A DNA stretch of 40,145 nt. It comes from Pseudomonadota bacterium (GTDB lineage: Bacteria; Desulfobacterota; Anaeroferrophillalia; Anaeroferrophillales; Tharpellaceae). Positions 1 through 9,319 of this stretch are shown piece after piece. The stretch spans positions 1-40,145 of the forward strand of contig DAOWHJ010000154.1 in NCBI GenBank assembly GCA_030641485.1, read 5' to 3'. A program made the position numbers and the translations under genes. Under the pieces are notes generated by a model. That model did no database searches. It saw only the letters and a list, made by a program, of their open reading frames with translations, and had not been told where the DNA came from. Every line of letters begins with the position of its first letter. The stretch's first letter is position 1.

Positions 1-893
1 ATCTCCAGTGTGCTATCGACAGCGCCCGTGAACTTGGTCTGCTTGGGGAGAATATCATGGGTAGCGGCTTTAATTTCGACATCCATATCAGCAAGGGTGG
101 CGGTGCCTTTGTCTGTGGTGAATCGAGTGCCCTGATCGCCTCAATTGAAGGTGAGGTTGGCGAGCCTCGGGCCAAACATATCCATATGGCTGAAAATGGC
201 CTCTGGGGGAAACCGACGGTCTTAAATAACGTCGAAACCTGGGCCAATGTGCCGTTGATTATCAATCGCGGGGCCGCCTGGTATAAAGGGTTAGGTACTG
301 AAGGTAGCTCCGGTACCAAGATCTTCAGTCTGGTTGGAAAAGTCAAAAATACCGGTCTCGTCGAAGTGCCGATGGGGATCTCCTTACGTAAAATTATCTT
401 TGATATCGGTGGCGGGATTCCTAAAAACCGGGTCTTCAAAGCGGTTCAAACTGGTGGTCCTTCCGGTGGTTGTATTCCTGAAGCTCACCTTGATATGCCA
501 GTTGATTTTGATGCCTTGACCGAGATCGGATCAATGATGGGTTCCGGTGGCATGATTGTTATGGACGACCAGACCTGTATGGTCGATGTCGCCAAATATT
601 TTGTCGCTTTTCTGAAAGAAGAGTCTTGCGGCAAGTGTACGACCTGTCGTGAAGGTCTGCAACGTATGTACGAGATCCTTGACAAAATTACGGAGGGCCA
701 AGGAACTCTTGCCGATATTGACCTGCTTGAGGAGATGGCCCCGGTTATTCAGCAGGCCTCAATGTGTGGACTTGGTAAGACCGCACCCAACCCAGTTTTA
801 AGTACCTTACGCTATTTCCGTGATGAGTACTTGGCTCATATCAATGATAAAAAATGCCCGGCCGGAGTCTGTAAAGCTTTGACGACTTCGTAA
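1..893 (+). CDS. NADH-binding flavoprotein subunit, NuoF/HndC/HoxF family (5' truncated by window edge)
   Basis: Frame is open from position 3 through the ATG at 57. Motifs [29 protein letters not shown] and [11 protein letters not shown] are typical of the NuoF 51-kDa family. Confidence 0.88.
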   Translation, partial: LQCAIDSARELGLLGENIMGSGFNFDIHISKGGGAFVCGESSALIASIEGEVGEPRAKHIHMAENGLWGKPTVLNNVETWANVPLIINRGAAWYKGLGTEGSSGTKIFSLVGKVKNTGLVEVPMGISLRKIIFDIGGGIPKNRVFKAVQTGGPSGGCIPEAHLDMPVDFDALTEIGSMMGSGGMIVMDDQTCMVDVAKYFVAFLKEESCGKCTTCREGLQRMYEILDKITEGQGTLADIDLLEEMAPVIQQASMCGLGKTAPNPVLSTLRYFRDEYLAHINDKKCPAGVCKALTTS

Positions 894-1040
894 ATCGTCC
901 AGCTACTGCGTTGTCACGAGCCTTCGTCGTTGCGGTGTGCTTTATGTACGCCTCACTCCTCATGTTCGTGGCGCCTTGTATCTGAATAATTTACTTTGTC
1001 GTTCCATTTAAGCTTAATTTAGTTGGAAAGGAATTATGCT

Positions 1041-1763
1041 ATGATTGAGATAACGATTAACGGAAAGAAAAGTGAAGTCGAACGGGGCACGACCATTCTC
1101 AACGCGGCCGCTGCCTTAAGTATAAAAATTCCAACCCTCTGTCACCATGAGTTGCTCGAACCCTATGGCGCCTGTCGTCTCTGCCTGGTTGAGGTTGTTG
1201 ATGGTGATTGGTCAACAGTGACAACCTCCTGTAACTATCCGATCACCAAACCTTTGGTCGTCGAAACCGAAAGTGAAGCGGCTGTGAAAGCCCGGCGTAT
1301 GGTCTTAGAGATGTTGATCGGCCGCTGTAACACCTCGCCAGAGCTTAATCGTTTGGCGGCTGAACACGGTCTTGAAGCCTCTCGCTTTGAACTCAATTAC
1401 GATGATTGTATTCTTTGTGGTCAGTGTGAGCGGGTTTGTCGCGAAGTGGTCGGCGCTAACGCTATCACCTTCGCTCAACGCGGAGTCGATCGCGTGGTCG
1501 TGCCGCCTTTTGCTGAAGAAGCGAATCAGTGCATCGGTTGCGGTGCCTGCGTCTATGTCTGCCCGACCGGTGCTATCCAGATTCAGGAAGATGGGGAACA
1601 GAAGATTATTGATCGCTGGTCCCGGGTTCTTGATCTTAAATACTGCACCTCCTGTGGGGTTGAAGTTGCCCCGGTTTTTCAGTGTGATTATTTTCAAAAA
1701 AAGGCCAATCTCCCGGAAGATTTCTTCGATCTCTGTCGCGATTGTCGAGTAGCGCAACGTTAG
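1041..1763 (+). CDS. 2Fe-2S/4Fe-4S protein, HoxU / NuoG N-terminal-like, with an extra C-terminal Cys pair domain
   Basis: N-terminal plant-type ferredoxin motif (CHHELLEPYGACRLCLVEV), CILCGQCERVCRE and CIGCGACVYVCPTGA clusters, C-terminal CTSCG/CRDC. Start placed at ATG 1041 after GGAAAGGA rather than the TTG at 1023. Confidence 0.85.
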   Translation: MIEITINGKKSEVERGTTILNAAAALSIKIPTLCHHELLEPYGACRLCLVEVVDGDWSTVTTSCNYPITKPLVVETESEAAVKARRMVLEMLIGRCNTSPELNRLAAEHGLEASRFELNYDDCILCGQCERVCREVVGANAITFAQRGVDRVVVPPFAEEANQCIGCGACVYVCPTGAIQIQEDGEQKIIDRWSRVLDLKYCTSCGVEVAPVFQCDYFQKKANLPEDFFDLCRDCRVAQR

Positions 1764-1810
1764 AAAGTTGAGCTAAACTCTGTTTTGCAAGAAAATTGAA
1801 TATTAACTCC

Positions 1811-1840
1811 AAAAATGGGCCGTGTAAACGGCCCATTTTC
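1811..1840. terminator. Rho-independent terminator-like hairpin
   Basis: Perfect 12-bp stem AAAATGGGCCGT-GTAA-ACGGCCCATTTT downstream of the CDS ending at 1763. Confidence 0.75.
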
Positions 1841-1920
1841 ACCCCGTCTCATTTGACAAAATGAAACAAATGTAGTGCCATTTGAATCTTTTTTGATATT
1901 TCTTTTTTGGTTATAGTCCT

Positions 1921-3081
1921 TCACTTGAGCAGGTTGATCTGCCCGGTTCGGATTGCATCAATGAACAATTTTCCGGTCAATTTTAGTTTTCCCCAGCCCC
2001 CTTTCTTGTTGGCCATAATGATGTCGTAAAGTTCTTCTCGAGTTTGCGGTGGTTTGGTTTCGGCATTCTTTCTTTGGAGAGAGAGGGCTTGGGTCGGGCA
2101 CGAGGGTACACATAGACCGCAGCCAATACAGCGGTTTAAGTCAATTACGGCGGGCCCATTTAGGGCTACGGTTGCGGCTCCGACCTGGCAGCGTTCTGCA
2201 CAAATGCCACAGCCGTTGCAGGCATCATTATCTATTACAGTGTAAAAATTTGTGGCCCAGAAATCCACAGGTTTCGGCAGGTTTTTGTGCATGGCGATCA
2301 TGCCGCAACAGCAACCGCAACAGGAACAGATGAACTCAGCCTTTTCCGTATTTGACGGCTGCAGAACCAAGCCCTGTTTTTGGTTTTGTTCAATGATCGA
2401 GATCGCCTCATCTCGGGTGATTTCTCGCCCCAGGCCTTGGCGCAGGACGCCTTGAGCCATGTCGCCAACAGCTAGGCAGGTCTCTTCTCGGTCAGTGATT
2501 TGACAGGGTTCTCCCGCTAAACTCTTTTTTTGGCGGCAGATACATGCGAATATGGCAAAAGGTGCTTCAGCTTTTTGCATTAAATCCGCGACTTCATCGA
2601 ATGTACTGACATTATGTTGCGGTTGGATGCTTTCGGCAATGGGAATAGTTCGCATCTGGGGTAGTTCTGTGCTTAAAAAGTCTACGCCAAATTTTTTAGT
2701 TGCAGTGTATTCGTTGAAGTCCTCAATAAACTCAGGAGTAAGTTTACCTAGTTGAAATTCAAACATTCCGACAACCAGAGGGGCATTACAAAAAAGTTTT
2801 TTACCCTCTTTGATTTTCAGTTCAATACCGCCTTTTTTTTCGATAGAATCAAGTAACTTCTCTAGTTGTTCTGGTGACTCAACTAGGTATCCGGCCCGAT
2901 TAAATATAGTTTCAAGTGATTCAAACCTAAAGCTCAGGCAGGTTGCGGCCTCCGCCTCTATCGGTGTGAAAATGTGCTTTAAAATCCTTATTTCAGCCCC
3001 TGATTTTGTTGCCGGGAAGCCTACGGCCTGGCTGTCTAAATGGCGTTGCAGTTTAATGTAAGCAAGTTCAGTTGTTGTCAC
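1921..3081 (-). CDS. 4Fe-4S dicluster ferredoxin-domain protein
   Basis: CNGCGICAERCQVGA and CIGCGLCVPSCPTQA motifs, plus an upstream Cys-rich CICRQK and CSCCGCCCG segment. Confidence 0.8.
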   Translation of the reverse strand: MTTTELAYIKLQRHLDSQAVGFPATKSGAEIRILKHIFTPIEAEAATCLSFRFESLETIFNRAGYLVESPEQLEKLLDSIEKKGGIELKIKEGKKLFCNAPLVVGMFEFQLGKLTPEFIEDFNEYTATKKFGVDFLSTELPQMRTIPIAESIQPQHNVSTFDEVADLMQKAEAPFAIFACICRQKKSLAGEPCQITDREETCLAVGDMAQGVLRQGLGREITRDEAISIIEQNQKQGLVLQPSNTEKAEFICSCCGCCCGMIAMHKNLPKPVDFWATNFYTVIDNDACNGCGICAERCQVGAATVALNGPAVIDLNRCIGCGLCVPSCPTQALSLQRKNAETKPPQTREELYDIIMANKKGGWGKLKLTGKLFIDAIRTGQINLLK

Positions 3082-3212
3082 CTTGCACCTCTTTTTTTGA
3101 TGAATTTAGAGCGGAGCCAGTTTTTGTGAAAGAAGTGGAAGCCAATGGCCACAACTCCAAACTTAACTGATATGTGATTTTCTGAGCTGGGACCGCTGGT
3201 GTAGATTGTTGC

Positions 3213-4010
3213 TTAGCGATACTCTTTGCGAGCTGATAAGTAATTGAAAAAGGTTGGAAAAAAACGTCTGATTGTGGGAGCTAGGCCGCTGATGCCCTGG
3301 CCGATAATTACTTCATCCTGGTGTTGTTCAATTGCATTAATAATTTTATTACAACAGACATCTACGGCCATTCCATTTTCAGTTGCATGATCTCGGTGCT
3401 GCTGTGGTTTGCCCTCGGCATTGAGTGAGTTGATATCAATATCAGTCTTGATGAAACCTGGGCAGACGGTGAGGCAATGAATTCCTGATTGCTTGGTCTC
3501 CGCGCGCAGGCAGTCCATAAATCCGACAACCGCATATTTTGAACCAGAATATCCGCTGCGTAATTTCGAACCTATTTTGCCAGCAACGCTGCTGATGGTA
3601 ACGACAATTCCTGATTTACGTTCGACCATGCCGGGGAGTACCACTTTGGTTAGGGCGACAGTGCCCAGGTAATTGACCTCCATAAGGCGGCGAAATACTG
3701 AGAAATCTGTTTCTAAAAACAGTGATCGTTGGGAAATGCCGCCATTATTTATAAGAATATCTACGCTTTCGAATTTAGCCAAAAGAGCCGGGGCTTGAGC
3801 GAACAAAGCCTCAGGGTCAGCAAGGTCTAGAGCCGCGACCCAATGGCGACTCTTCCCTCCAGGTAATTCATCACGAATCTTTTCCAGAAGGTCTGCACGA
3901 CGGGATGATAGTATAATTTTTGCTCCACGAGCAGCCAACTGCTTGCTGAGTTCCAATCCGATGCCGGAGGAGGCGCCGGTTATCCAAATAATCTTATCGG
4001 TAAAGTTCAT
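3213..4010 (-). CDS. SDR family NAD(P)-dependent oxidoreductase
   Basis: N-terminal IWITGASSGIGLELS Rossmann motif, NNGG, and the SGSKYAVVGF catalytic Y-x3-K-like region. Confidence 0.9.
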   Translation of the reverse strand: MNFTDKIIWITGASSGIGLELSKQLAARGAKIILSSRRADLLEKIRDELPGGKSRHWVAALDLADPEALFAQAPALLAKFESVDILINNGGISQRSLFLETDFSVFRRLMEVNYLGTVALTKVVLPGMVERKSGIVVTISSVAGKIGSKLRSGYSGSKYAVVGFMDCLRAETKQSGIHCLTVCPGFIKTDIDINSLNAEGKPQQHRDHATENGMAVDVCCNKIINAIEQHQDEVIIGQGISGLAPTIRRFFPTFFNYLSARKEYR

Positions 4011-4029
4011 ATTTTTTCTCAGCCAACTA

Positions 4030-4248
4030 CTACTGTTTTTTGACGACCGTTATACTATTAGTTTCAAATTTAACGATCATTCCGGCGTTGATTTTCCTGC
4101 GTTTACGGGTCTCAATTACTCCATTCACAGTGACTAATTCATCTTCAATGACAATTTTAGCATGGCCCCCGGTACCGCAGAGACCGCTGGCTTTGAGGAG
4201 TTTGTTGAGTTCAATGTATGCGTCAGATATTACAAAATCTTGATTCAT
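4030..4248 (-). CDS. Small S4-domain RNA-binding protein (YbcJ-like)
   Basis: 72 aa; IELNKLLKASGLCGTGGHAKIVIEDELVTVNGVIETRKRRKI resembles the S4/YbcJ family. Confidence 0.8.
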   Translation of the reverse strand: MNQDFVISDAYIELNKLLKASGLCGTGGHAKIVIEDELVTVNGVIETRKRRKINAGMIVKFETNSITVVKKQ

Positions 4249-4262
4249 ATTTCCCTACCTTT

Positions 4263-5033
4263 TTAACGGTTCAAAAGTGAATTGAAATAAGCTGGAACCT
4301 CGGTTGTAAAGGTCATCGGTTTTTTGCTGTGGGGGTGGAATATGGTTATGGTTGCAGCATGAAGCGTAAGTCTTTTAATCCCTTTGGCTTTTTCCCCATA
4401 GACTTTGTCGCCGGCGACCGGACAGCCCTGGTCGGCAAAATGTACCCGGATCTGATTTTTCCGGCCGGTTAAAAGCTCGATTTCGAGCAGGCTGAACCTC
4501 GCTGATTCGCGGAGTATTTTATAGGCGGTTTGGGCGAGTTTGCCGCTCTTAGGATCATCAACCGAATACATTTTATGGGCCCGGTTTTCGGCCAGGTATG
4601 AAGAGATTATGCCCTCTTGTTTAGGTAACGTTCCATGAATTACAGCCAAGTACTTTTTCGTGAAGTTGTGCCACTCCTTCTGGAGAAAAAATTTGGCCGG
4701 CTCAGTTTTTGCAAAAACGATAACCCCTGAGGTGTCCCGGTCTAAGCGGTGGACAATAAATATGCGGTTGCGTGATTTCGGGTTCCCCTTGCGAACATAT
4801 TTAGTTAGAAGAAAATAGGCTGTATTCTCTTTGACCTTCTCGCTACTCACGGTTAAAAGGCCGTTTATTTTATCGACAACCAGAATGTCTTGATCTTCGT
4901 AGAGGATCGAAATCCCCCGAGGTTGAAATTTTTTCGCGGGGCTTTTAAAGTTTTTCTGCGCTTCATGCATTAAATCGTTACCTGTTTTGGTTGATGTCGT
5001 ATATTGGTTAATTTTAGTAATTGCGGGGGACAT
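4263..5033 (-). CDS. RluA-family pseudouridine synthase
   Basis: IFIVHRLDRDTSGVIVFAKT motif (HRLDxxTSG) and GRKNQIRVHFADQGCPVAGDKVYG. Confidence 0.9.
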   Translation of the reverse strand: MSPAITKINQYTTSTKTGNDLMHEAQKNFKSPAKKFQPRGISILYEDQDILVVDKINGLLTVSSEKVKENTAYFLLTKYVRKGNPKSRNRIFIVHRLDRDTSGVIVFAKTEPAKFFLQKEWHNFTKKYLAVIHGTLPKQEGIISSYLAENRAHKMYSVDDPKSGKLAQTAYKILRESARFSLLEIELLTGRKNQIRVHFADQGCPVAGDKVYGEKAKGIKRLTLHAATITIFHPHSKKPMTFTTEVPAYFNSLLNR

Positions 5034-5105
5034 AACCTGATTTCTTTAAAGAAATCGGTATTGTGTACCCTGAATTTACGGGTTAGCAGAACCGTTACTG
5101 AAGCT

Positions 5106-6239
5106 TCAGCGCTTTTCCTGCATTTGTCTCATAAACACTCTTTTTCGACGCTGGTCAAGGTGCCCGATAAATATATTTAAATCATGAATCCTATGGATAT
5201 CAATGAGCCTGTTTTCAACCATATAGTTTAGATAGTCGGTTTTTGAGATCTTATTTTGCCAGTTGCCGCTTTGTCGAGCCAGGAATGATCCTCCGGAAAA
5301 GATGAAAATGGCAACTATACCAACCGCGACCGGTTTTAATCTGAACTTATTTCCAGGTAAGGCTAGAGCCAGGGTGCCTCTTTCTGGGCAGACATCAACA
5401 CATTTACCGCAGGCAAAACATTCATCGGAGATAACATTTACGGTTTGGCTGACATTTATGGATGATGGGCAGACTCTGTCACACTTTCCGCACGATACGC
5501 AAGTCTTTTCCTGGCGTCTTATCTTGAACGGGCTCCAGAAACTCAATAATCCCAGTAGGGCTCCATAGGGGCATAGATATCGGCACCAGAAGTTGCGGAT
5601 TGAAATCGAGAGAACAATAAGTGAGAGGATAATGATTGTTGCGGTTAGGGTGATGTCAGAAAAAAACAAGAGCATTTTAATGTCGGCAAGTTTATTGTAC
5701 GAGCTGAAGAGGAACTGCTTGATTACAAAGTGGCTCATTTTGAAAAAGATCGTATATATAAAGAAGATAAGCAGGCCATATTTGATCAGGCGCAGAGGGT
5801 AATCAATAAAGTGGTTTACGCGCAGGCCACGTTTGAAAAGCTGGAGATGTATTTTCACCAGAATTTCTGATAGAAAACCGATTGGGCAGACATAGCTGCA
5901 GAAACTTTTCTTGATTAGGAGGGAGAGAGCTAAAATAAACAGAAAAATCAGAAGTCCAGAAGGGTGAATATCATTAACAATCCCGGTTTGGAAAAAATAT
6001 TTCAGACTGATAAGCGCACTAATCGGCAAAAAACCTTCGACCCCAGGAGGTCGGTCAATGTCTGGAATAATCCCGGTTTCAAGTTGCGCCGTAAAACTGT
6101 AAAATTTATAGCCAATCACAATGATGGTGATAAGAAAAATTATCTGGCTAAAGTTTCTTGTGCAACAAAACTTGGCCGAAATAAGGTTGAATTTTTTGAT
6201 CATTATGGAAATTACCGATATGTTGTGGTAAGAAAACAA
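5106..6239 (-). CDS. 4Fe-4S binding polytopic membrane protein (NapH/CcoG-like polyferredoxin)
   Basis: Several TM segments, CSYVCPIGF, CRYLCPYGA, CVSCGKCDRVCPSS and CFACGKCVDVCPERG motifs. Confidence 0.82.
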   Translation of the reverse strand: MFSYHNISVISIMIKKFNLISAKFCCTRNFSQIIFLITIIVIGYKFYSFTAQLETGIIPDIDRPPGVEGFLPISALISLKYFFQTGIVNDIHPSGLLIFLFILALSLLIKKSFCSYVCPIGFLSEILVKIHLQLFKRGLRVNHFIDYPLRLIKYGLLIFFIYTIFFKMSHFVIKQFLFSSYNKLADIKMLLFFSDITLTATIIILSLIVLSISIRNFWCRYLCPYGALLGLLSFWSPFKIRRQEKTCVSCGKCDRVCPSSINVSQTVNVISDECFACGKCVDVCPERGTLALALPGNKFRLKPVAVGIVAIFIFSGGSFLARQSGNWQNKISKTDYLNYMVENRLIDIHRIHDLNIFIGHLDQRRKRVFMRQMQEKR

Positions 6240-6293
6240 CCTGTAAGATCACTGATCTTTCGTAGGTTTACATCTCTTGTGGTGGGTAAAAAT

Positions 6294-6791
6294 ATGCGTA
6301 ATAAACCTGTAGTTGTTGTTAGTCGATGTTTGGGCTTTGGTGTTTGTCGTTGGAATGGGGTGGCAATTGAAAGTCGTTTGGTTGCAGAACTCGAGGGTGA
6401 TGTTGACTTCTTGCCGGTTTGTCCTGAGTGTGAGGTTGGGCTCGGAGTGCCGCGTCAGCCGATTCGTTTGGTGCGTAAAAAATTAAGTTTGGCTTTGGTG
6501 CAACCGAGAACCGGGATCGATTTGACCCGTATAATGGTCAAATTTTCGGAAAAGTTTCTCCAATCTCTTGACCGGGTTGACGGTTTCATCTTGAAGCGTA
6601 AATCACCCTCCTGCGGCCTTGCGGGTATCCCAATCTATGAGAGCCCGGATTCAGAGTGTCCCCTGAATAGAAACGGCTCGGGATTCTTTGCCCAGGCCGC
6701 ACATGAACTCTTTCCTCATATCCCTAAGGAAGATGAGGGATGCTTGGATAGCGGTACATTTTTGGAGCAGATCTTTCACGGCACCTCTTAA
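6294..6791 (+). CDS. DUF523 family protein
   Basis: Translation from ATG 6294: VSRCLGFGVCRWNG...FLPVCPECEVGLGVPRQPIRL...GFILKRKSPSCGL, typical of DUF523. The longer ORF start at 5964 overlaps a convincing antisense gene. Confidence 0.8.
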   Translation: MRNKPVVVVSRCLGFGVCRWNGVAIESRLVAELEGDVDFLPVCPECEVGLGVPRQPIRLVRKKLSLALVQPRTGIDLTRIMVKFSEKFLQSLDRVDGFILKRKSPSCGLAGIPIYESPDSECPLNRNGSGFFAQAAHELFPHIPKEDEGCLDSGTFLEQIFHGTS

Positions 6792-7180
6792 GTGATCACC
6801 TCTTTTACTGTTTGGCTTAAAACGGCAAAGTGAAATGGTTTTGAGCAGTTAGCTTTGAATCCATAAGCGTTAAAATCAGCCATCACCGGGTCGTTTGAGT
6901 AGCCACTACAGACGATACCTTTTGCCATCGGGTCAATAGCTAGAAGTTCACTCATAGCCTCTTCCCCGCCCATGCCTCCGGGGATGGTGAGATCCATTAT
7001 CACGAGATCATAGGGTTTTCCCTGTTGGAGCGCGACTTGGTATTCGGCGAGCATGGAGGTGCCGTCAATTGTACCGTTGACTTCATAGCCCAAATCAGTC
7101 AAGAGCTCGATGCAGATCTCGCGTACAATCTCTTCATCATCCATCACCAGAATTCGTCCCGATTCGCTTGCAAGATCCAT
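6788..7180 (-). CDS. Stand-alone response regulator receiver domain
   Basis: RILVMDDEEIVREI, LVIMDLTIPGGMGG and KPFHFAVLSQTV, typical CheY fold. Overlaps the DUF523 stop by 4 nt. Confidence 0.87.
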   Translation of the reverse strand: MDLASESGRILVMDDEEIVREICIELLTDLGYEVNGTIDGTSMLAEYQVALQQGKPYDLVIMDLTIPGGMGGEEAMSELLAIDPMAKGIVCSGYSNDPVMADFNAYGFKANCSKPFHFAVLSQTVKEVIT

Positions 7181-7510
7181 TTCGGTTACTCCCCTTCACC
7201 TGTTCACATTTCTATGTCTTATACTTCATAACACACCTTTGTCTTAGACACAAAATCTCTTTTGCCATAATTGGCAGGGGCTTGTGTTTGACTGGATAAT
7301 GATATGGAGTGTCGCTGCCCCGGAAAGCTCATTCTGGAATTCGTGGATGTTTACGGGCGGGGTAGTGCATCCTGAAAAGCGTGGGTGTATTCCTGAGAAA
7401 ACACCGGCCATTTTACTGCGCCTTCAAGGGTTGTTTTGCCGGATTGTCGCGGCCCCAGAATAGCCGTAACCAGAAATTCAGCCATTAGTGTTCGCAACTC
7501 GTTTTTATCC

Positions 7511-7539
7511 TTGACAAAGGTGGCGTCGGAGGGTATCAG
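7511..7539 (+). promoter_or_regulatory. Candidate sigma70-type promoter of the dcw cluster
   Basis: TTGACA (7511-7516), 17 nt, TATCAG (7534-7539), upstream of mraZ. Confidence 0.5.
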
Positions 7540-7540
7540 T

Positions 7541-7565
7541 GTGGGTGATTGTGGTTCATTGTGGA
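7541..7565 (+). promoter_or_regulatory. MraZ-binding box: three GTGG repeats with 10-bp period
   Basis: GTGG at 7541, 7551 and 7561 immediately upstream of mraZ. Known MraZ sites are tandem TGGG/GTGG repeats separated by short spacers. Confidence 0.75.
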
Positions 7566-7589
7566 CTGAAAATGTCGATTTGGTGAAAA

Positions 7590-7997
7590 ATGGCGCAGAC
7601 ATTTATAGGTAGTTACGAGTATTCTCTCGATGCAAAGGGGAGATTTAAGGTTCCGGCAGCGTATCGGGAGATACTGTTGCAGGACTATGACTACAGCCTG
7701 GTTGTGGCCACGGCTGTGGACCCGGATGCAGAAACCTATCTTGATTGTTTTCCGTTTGCGGTATGGAGTTCTTACGAAAAAGATCTTTTGGTTATGTCCA
7801 AGCGGGAGAGGCGTAAGGCGGTTGCAAGTGCACGTGAGTGTGCTCTGGATAAACAGGGACGGCTTCTGTTGCCGCCCACGTTGCGTGAACAGGCCGGATT
7901 GGGCCAAGAGTGCAATGATGTTGTTGTTGTCGGAAGTTTAGACCGGTTGGAGATCTGGAGCCGGGAACGATGGCTCAGAGAGTGTGAAAAGGATTAA
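7590..7997 (+). CDS. mraZ: Transcriptional regulator MraZ
   Basis: FIGSYEYSLDAKGRFKVPAAYRE ... CALDKQGRLLLPPTLREQAGL; first gene of the dcw cluster. Confidence 0.95.
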   Translation: MAQTFIGSYEYSLDAKGRFKVPAAYREILLQDYDYSLVVATAVDPDAETYLDCFPFAVWSSYEKDLLVMSKRERRKAVASARECALDKQGRLLLPPTLREQAGLGQECNDVVVVGSLDRLEIWSRERWLRECEKD

Positions 7998-8080
7998 TTG
8001 CTTTCTGAAACTCTGATTGTGGAATTGAGTGGACTTAGGAGAGGCTTTCCAAGTCTTTGCGGATGGAGTGCTGACACGAA

Positions 8081-9022
8081 ATGGGACATGTCCCGGTTCT
8101 TTTACAAGAGAGTATCGATCTTTTGCTTGATGCCGGAGGTAGTTTGGCAGGTGATAAGCTGATTGTTGATGCAACGTTTGGCGGCGGAGGCCATACGCGT
8201 AAATTGCTTGAGCTCAGTTCCGAGAGAACTGTGGTTGTTGCGATTGATCGTGATCCGGCGGCAGAGTTGAGGAGTCTATCGCTGAAGCAGGGGTTTGGTC
8301 CCCGTTTTAGGCTTTTAGCGGGTAATTTTGCTGAGCTTGATCTGCTTTTGGATGAGGCTGGGATTGGTCAGATTGATGGTTTGCTCCTTGACATAGGGCT
8401 TTCCAGTTTTCAACTGGATGAGGGTGGACGCGGTTTTAGTTTTCGGTCTGATGGGCCATTAGATATGCGTATGGATCCGACTACGGGTAGCCCGGCTTCT
8501 GCAATTATTCAAGAGGCAGATTGTGAGACCTTGGTGCGAATCTTTCGTGATTTCGGTGAGGAGCCCTACGCGTTAACCATTGCCCGTAAAATTATAGCAA
8601 CTAGGGAGCAGAGGCCGTTGTTGACAACGCGCTCGCTAGCTCAGTTAATTGCGGAGATGGTGCCCGAGTATAAGCGTTCTCGGCGACACCCTGCGACTTT
8701 GGTTTTTCAAGCGTTAAGGATTGTGGTTAACGATGAGCTTGGTGCTTTGGAACGGGTGTTGCGAATCGGTCTTGAGCGACTTAACCAGGGGGGACGGATG
8801 GTGGTTATCTCATACCATTCCCTTGAAGACCGTCTCGTGAAACGTTTTTTTCGGGACTCCGTAAAAGGCTGTATATGCCCGCCAAGGGTGCCAATTTGTG
8901 GCTGCGGCAGGGTTAGTCTAGTGAAAGTTTTGAACCGGTCTGGATTACGGCCGCAAAGTGCTGAGGTCGAGCGTAACCCTCGCAGTCGCAGTGCTTGTCT
9001 GCGGGCAATTGAGCGGTTGTAG
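8081..9022 (+). CDS. rsmH: 16S rRNA (cytosine1402-N4)-methyltransferase RsmH
   Basis: GHVPVLLQESIDLL, VDATFGGGGHTRKLL, ISYHSLEDRLVKRFFR. Confidence 0.96.
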   Translation: MGHVPVLLQESIDLLLDAGGSLAGDKLIVDATFGGGGHTRKLLELSSERTVVVAIDRDPAAELRSLSLKQGFGPRFRLLAGNFAELDLLLDEAGIGQIDGLLLDIGLSSFQLDEGGRGFSFRSDGPLDMRMDPTTGSPASAIIQEADCETLVRIFRDFGEEPYALTIARKIIATREQRPLLTTRSLAQLIAEMVPEYKRSRRHPATLVFQALRIVVNDELGALERVLRIGLERLNQGGRMVVISYHSLEDRLVKRFFRDSVKGCICPPRVPICGCGRVSLVKVLNRSGLRPQSAEVERNPRSRSACLRAIERL

Positions 9023-9031
9023 GTTTCCCTG

Positions 9032-9319
9032 GTGGCCGCAAATAAACAACCGGCAACATCGCAGTGGGGTTTGTTGAATGGCTGTTTGCTGGTGGTTTTG
9101 GTTTTTATGGTTTTCTACTGCTCCTGGGTGAATAATAAGATTGTCACGCGGGGGTATCGACTGAATGAATTGCGAAAAAGTGAAAAACATTTAATTGAGG
9201 AGCAGGGTAAACTTGAAGCGGAATTGGCGACGTTGAAAAGGCCGCAAAATCTGGCTCGTCTTGCTCGCCAGTTGGGACTGAAAGAGCCTCGTTCAGGGCA
9301 TAAAATAGTGCTACCATGA
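9032..9319 (+). CDS. ftsL: Cell division protein FtsL-like
   Basis: 95 aa with one TM segment and a coiled-coil-like region, between rsmH and ftsI. Confidence 0.75.
   Translation: MAANKQPATSQWGLLNGCLLVVLVFMVFYCSWVNNKIVTRGYRLNELRKSEKHLIEEQGKLEAELATLKRPQNLARLARQLGLKEPRSGHKIVLP

Larger units (their letters stand above)
7351..7602 (-). pseudogene. Possible 5' remnant of an AAA/DUF4143-type ATPase
   Basis: 83-aa ORF contains FLVTAILGPRQSGKTTL (Walker A in the context seen in AAA_14/DUF4143 ATPases), then diverges and terminates. Confidence 0.4.

Noticed and set aside
5964-6293. N-terminal extension of the DUF523 ORF
   Set aside because: Overlaps the 5' part of the antisense polyferredoxin gene; DUF523 similarity starts at ATG 6294.
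7270-7290. Sigma54-like promoter TGGCAGGGGCTTGT
   Set aside because: Spacing and -12 element do not match TGGCAC-N5-TTGC well; no suitable downstream gene start nearby.
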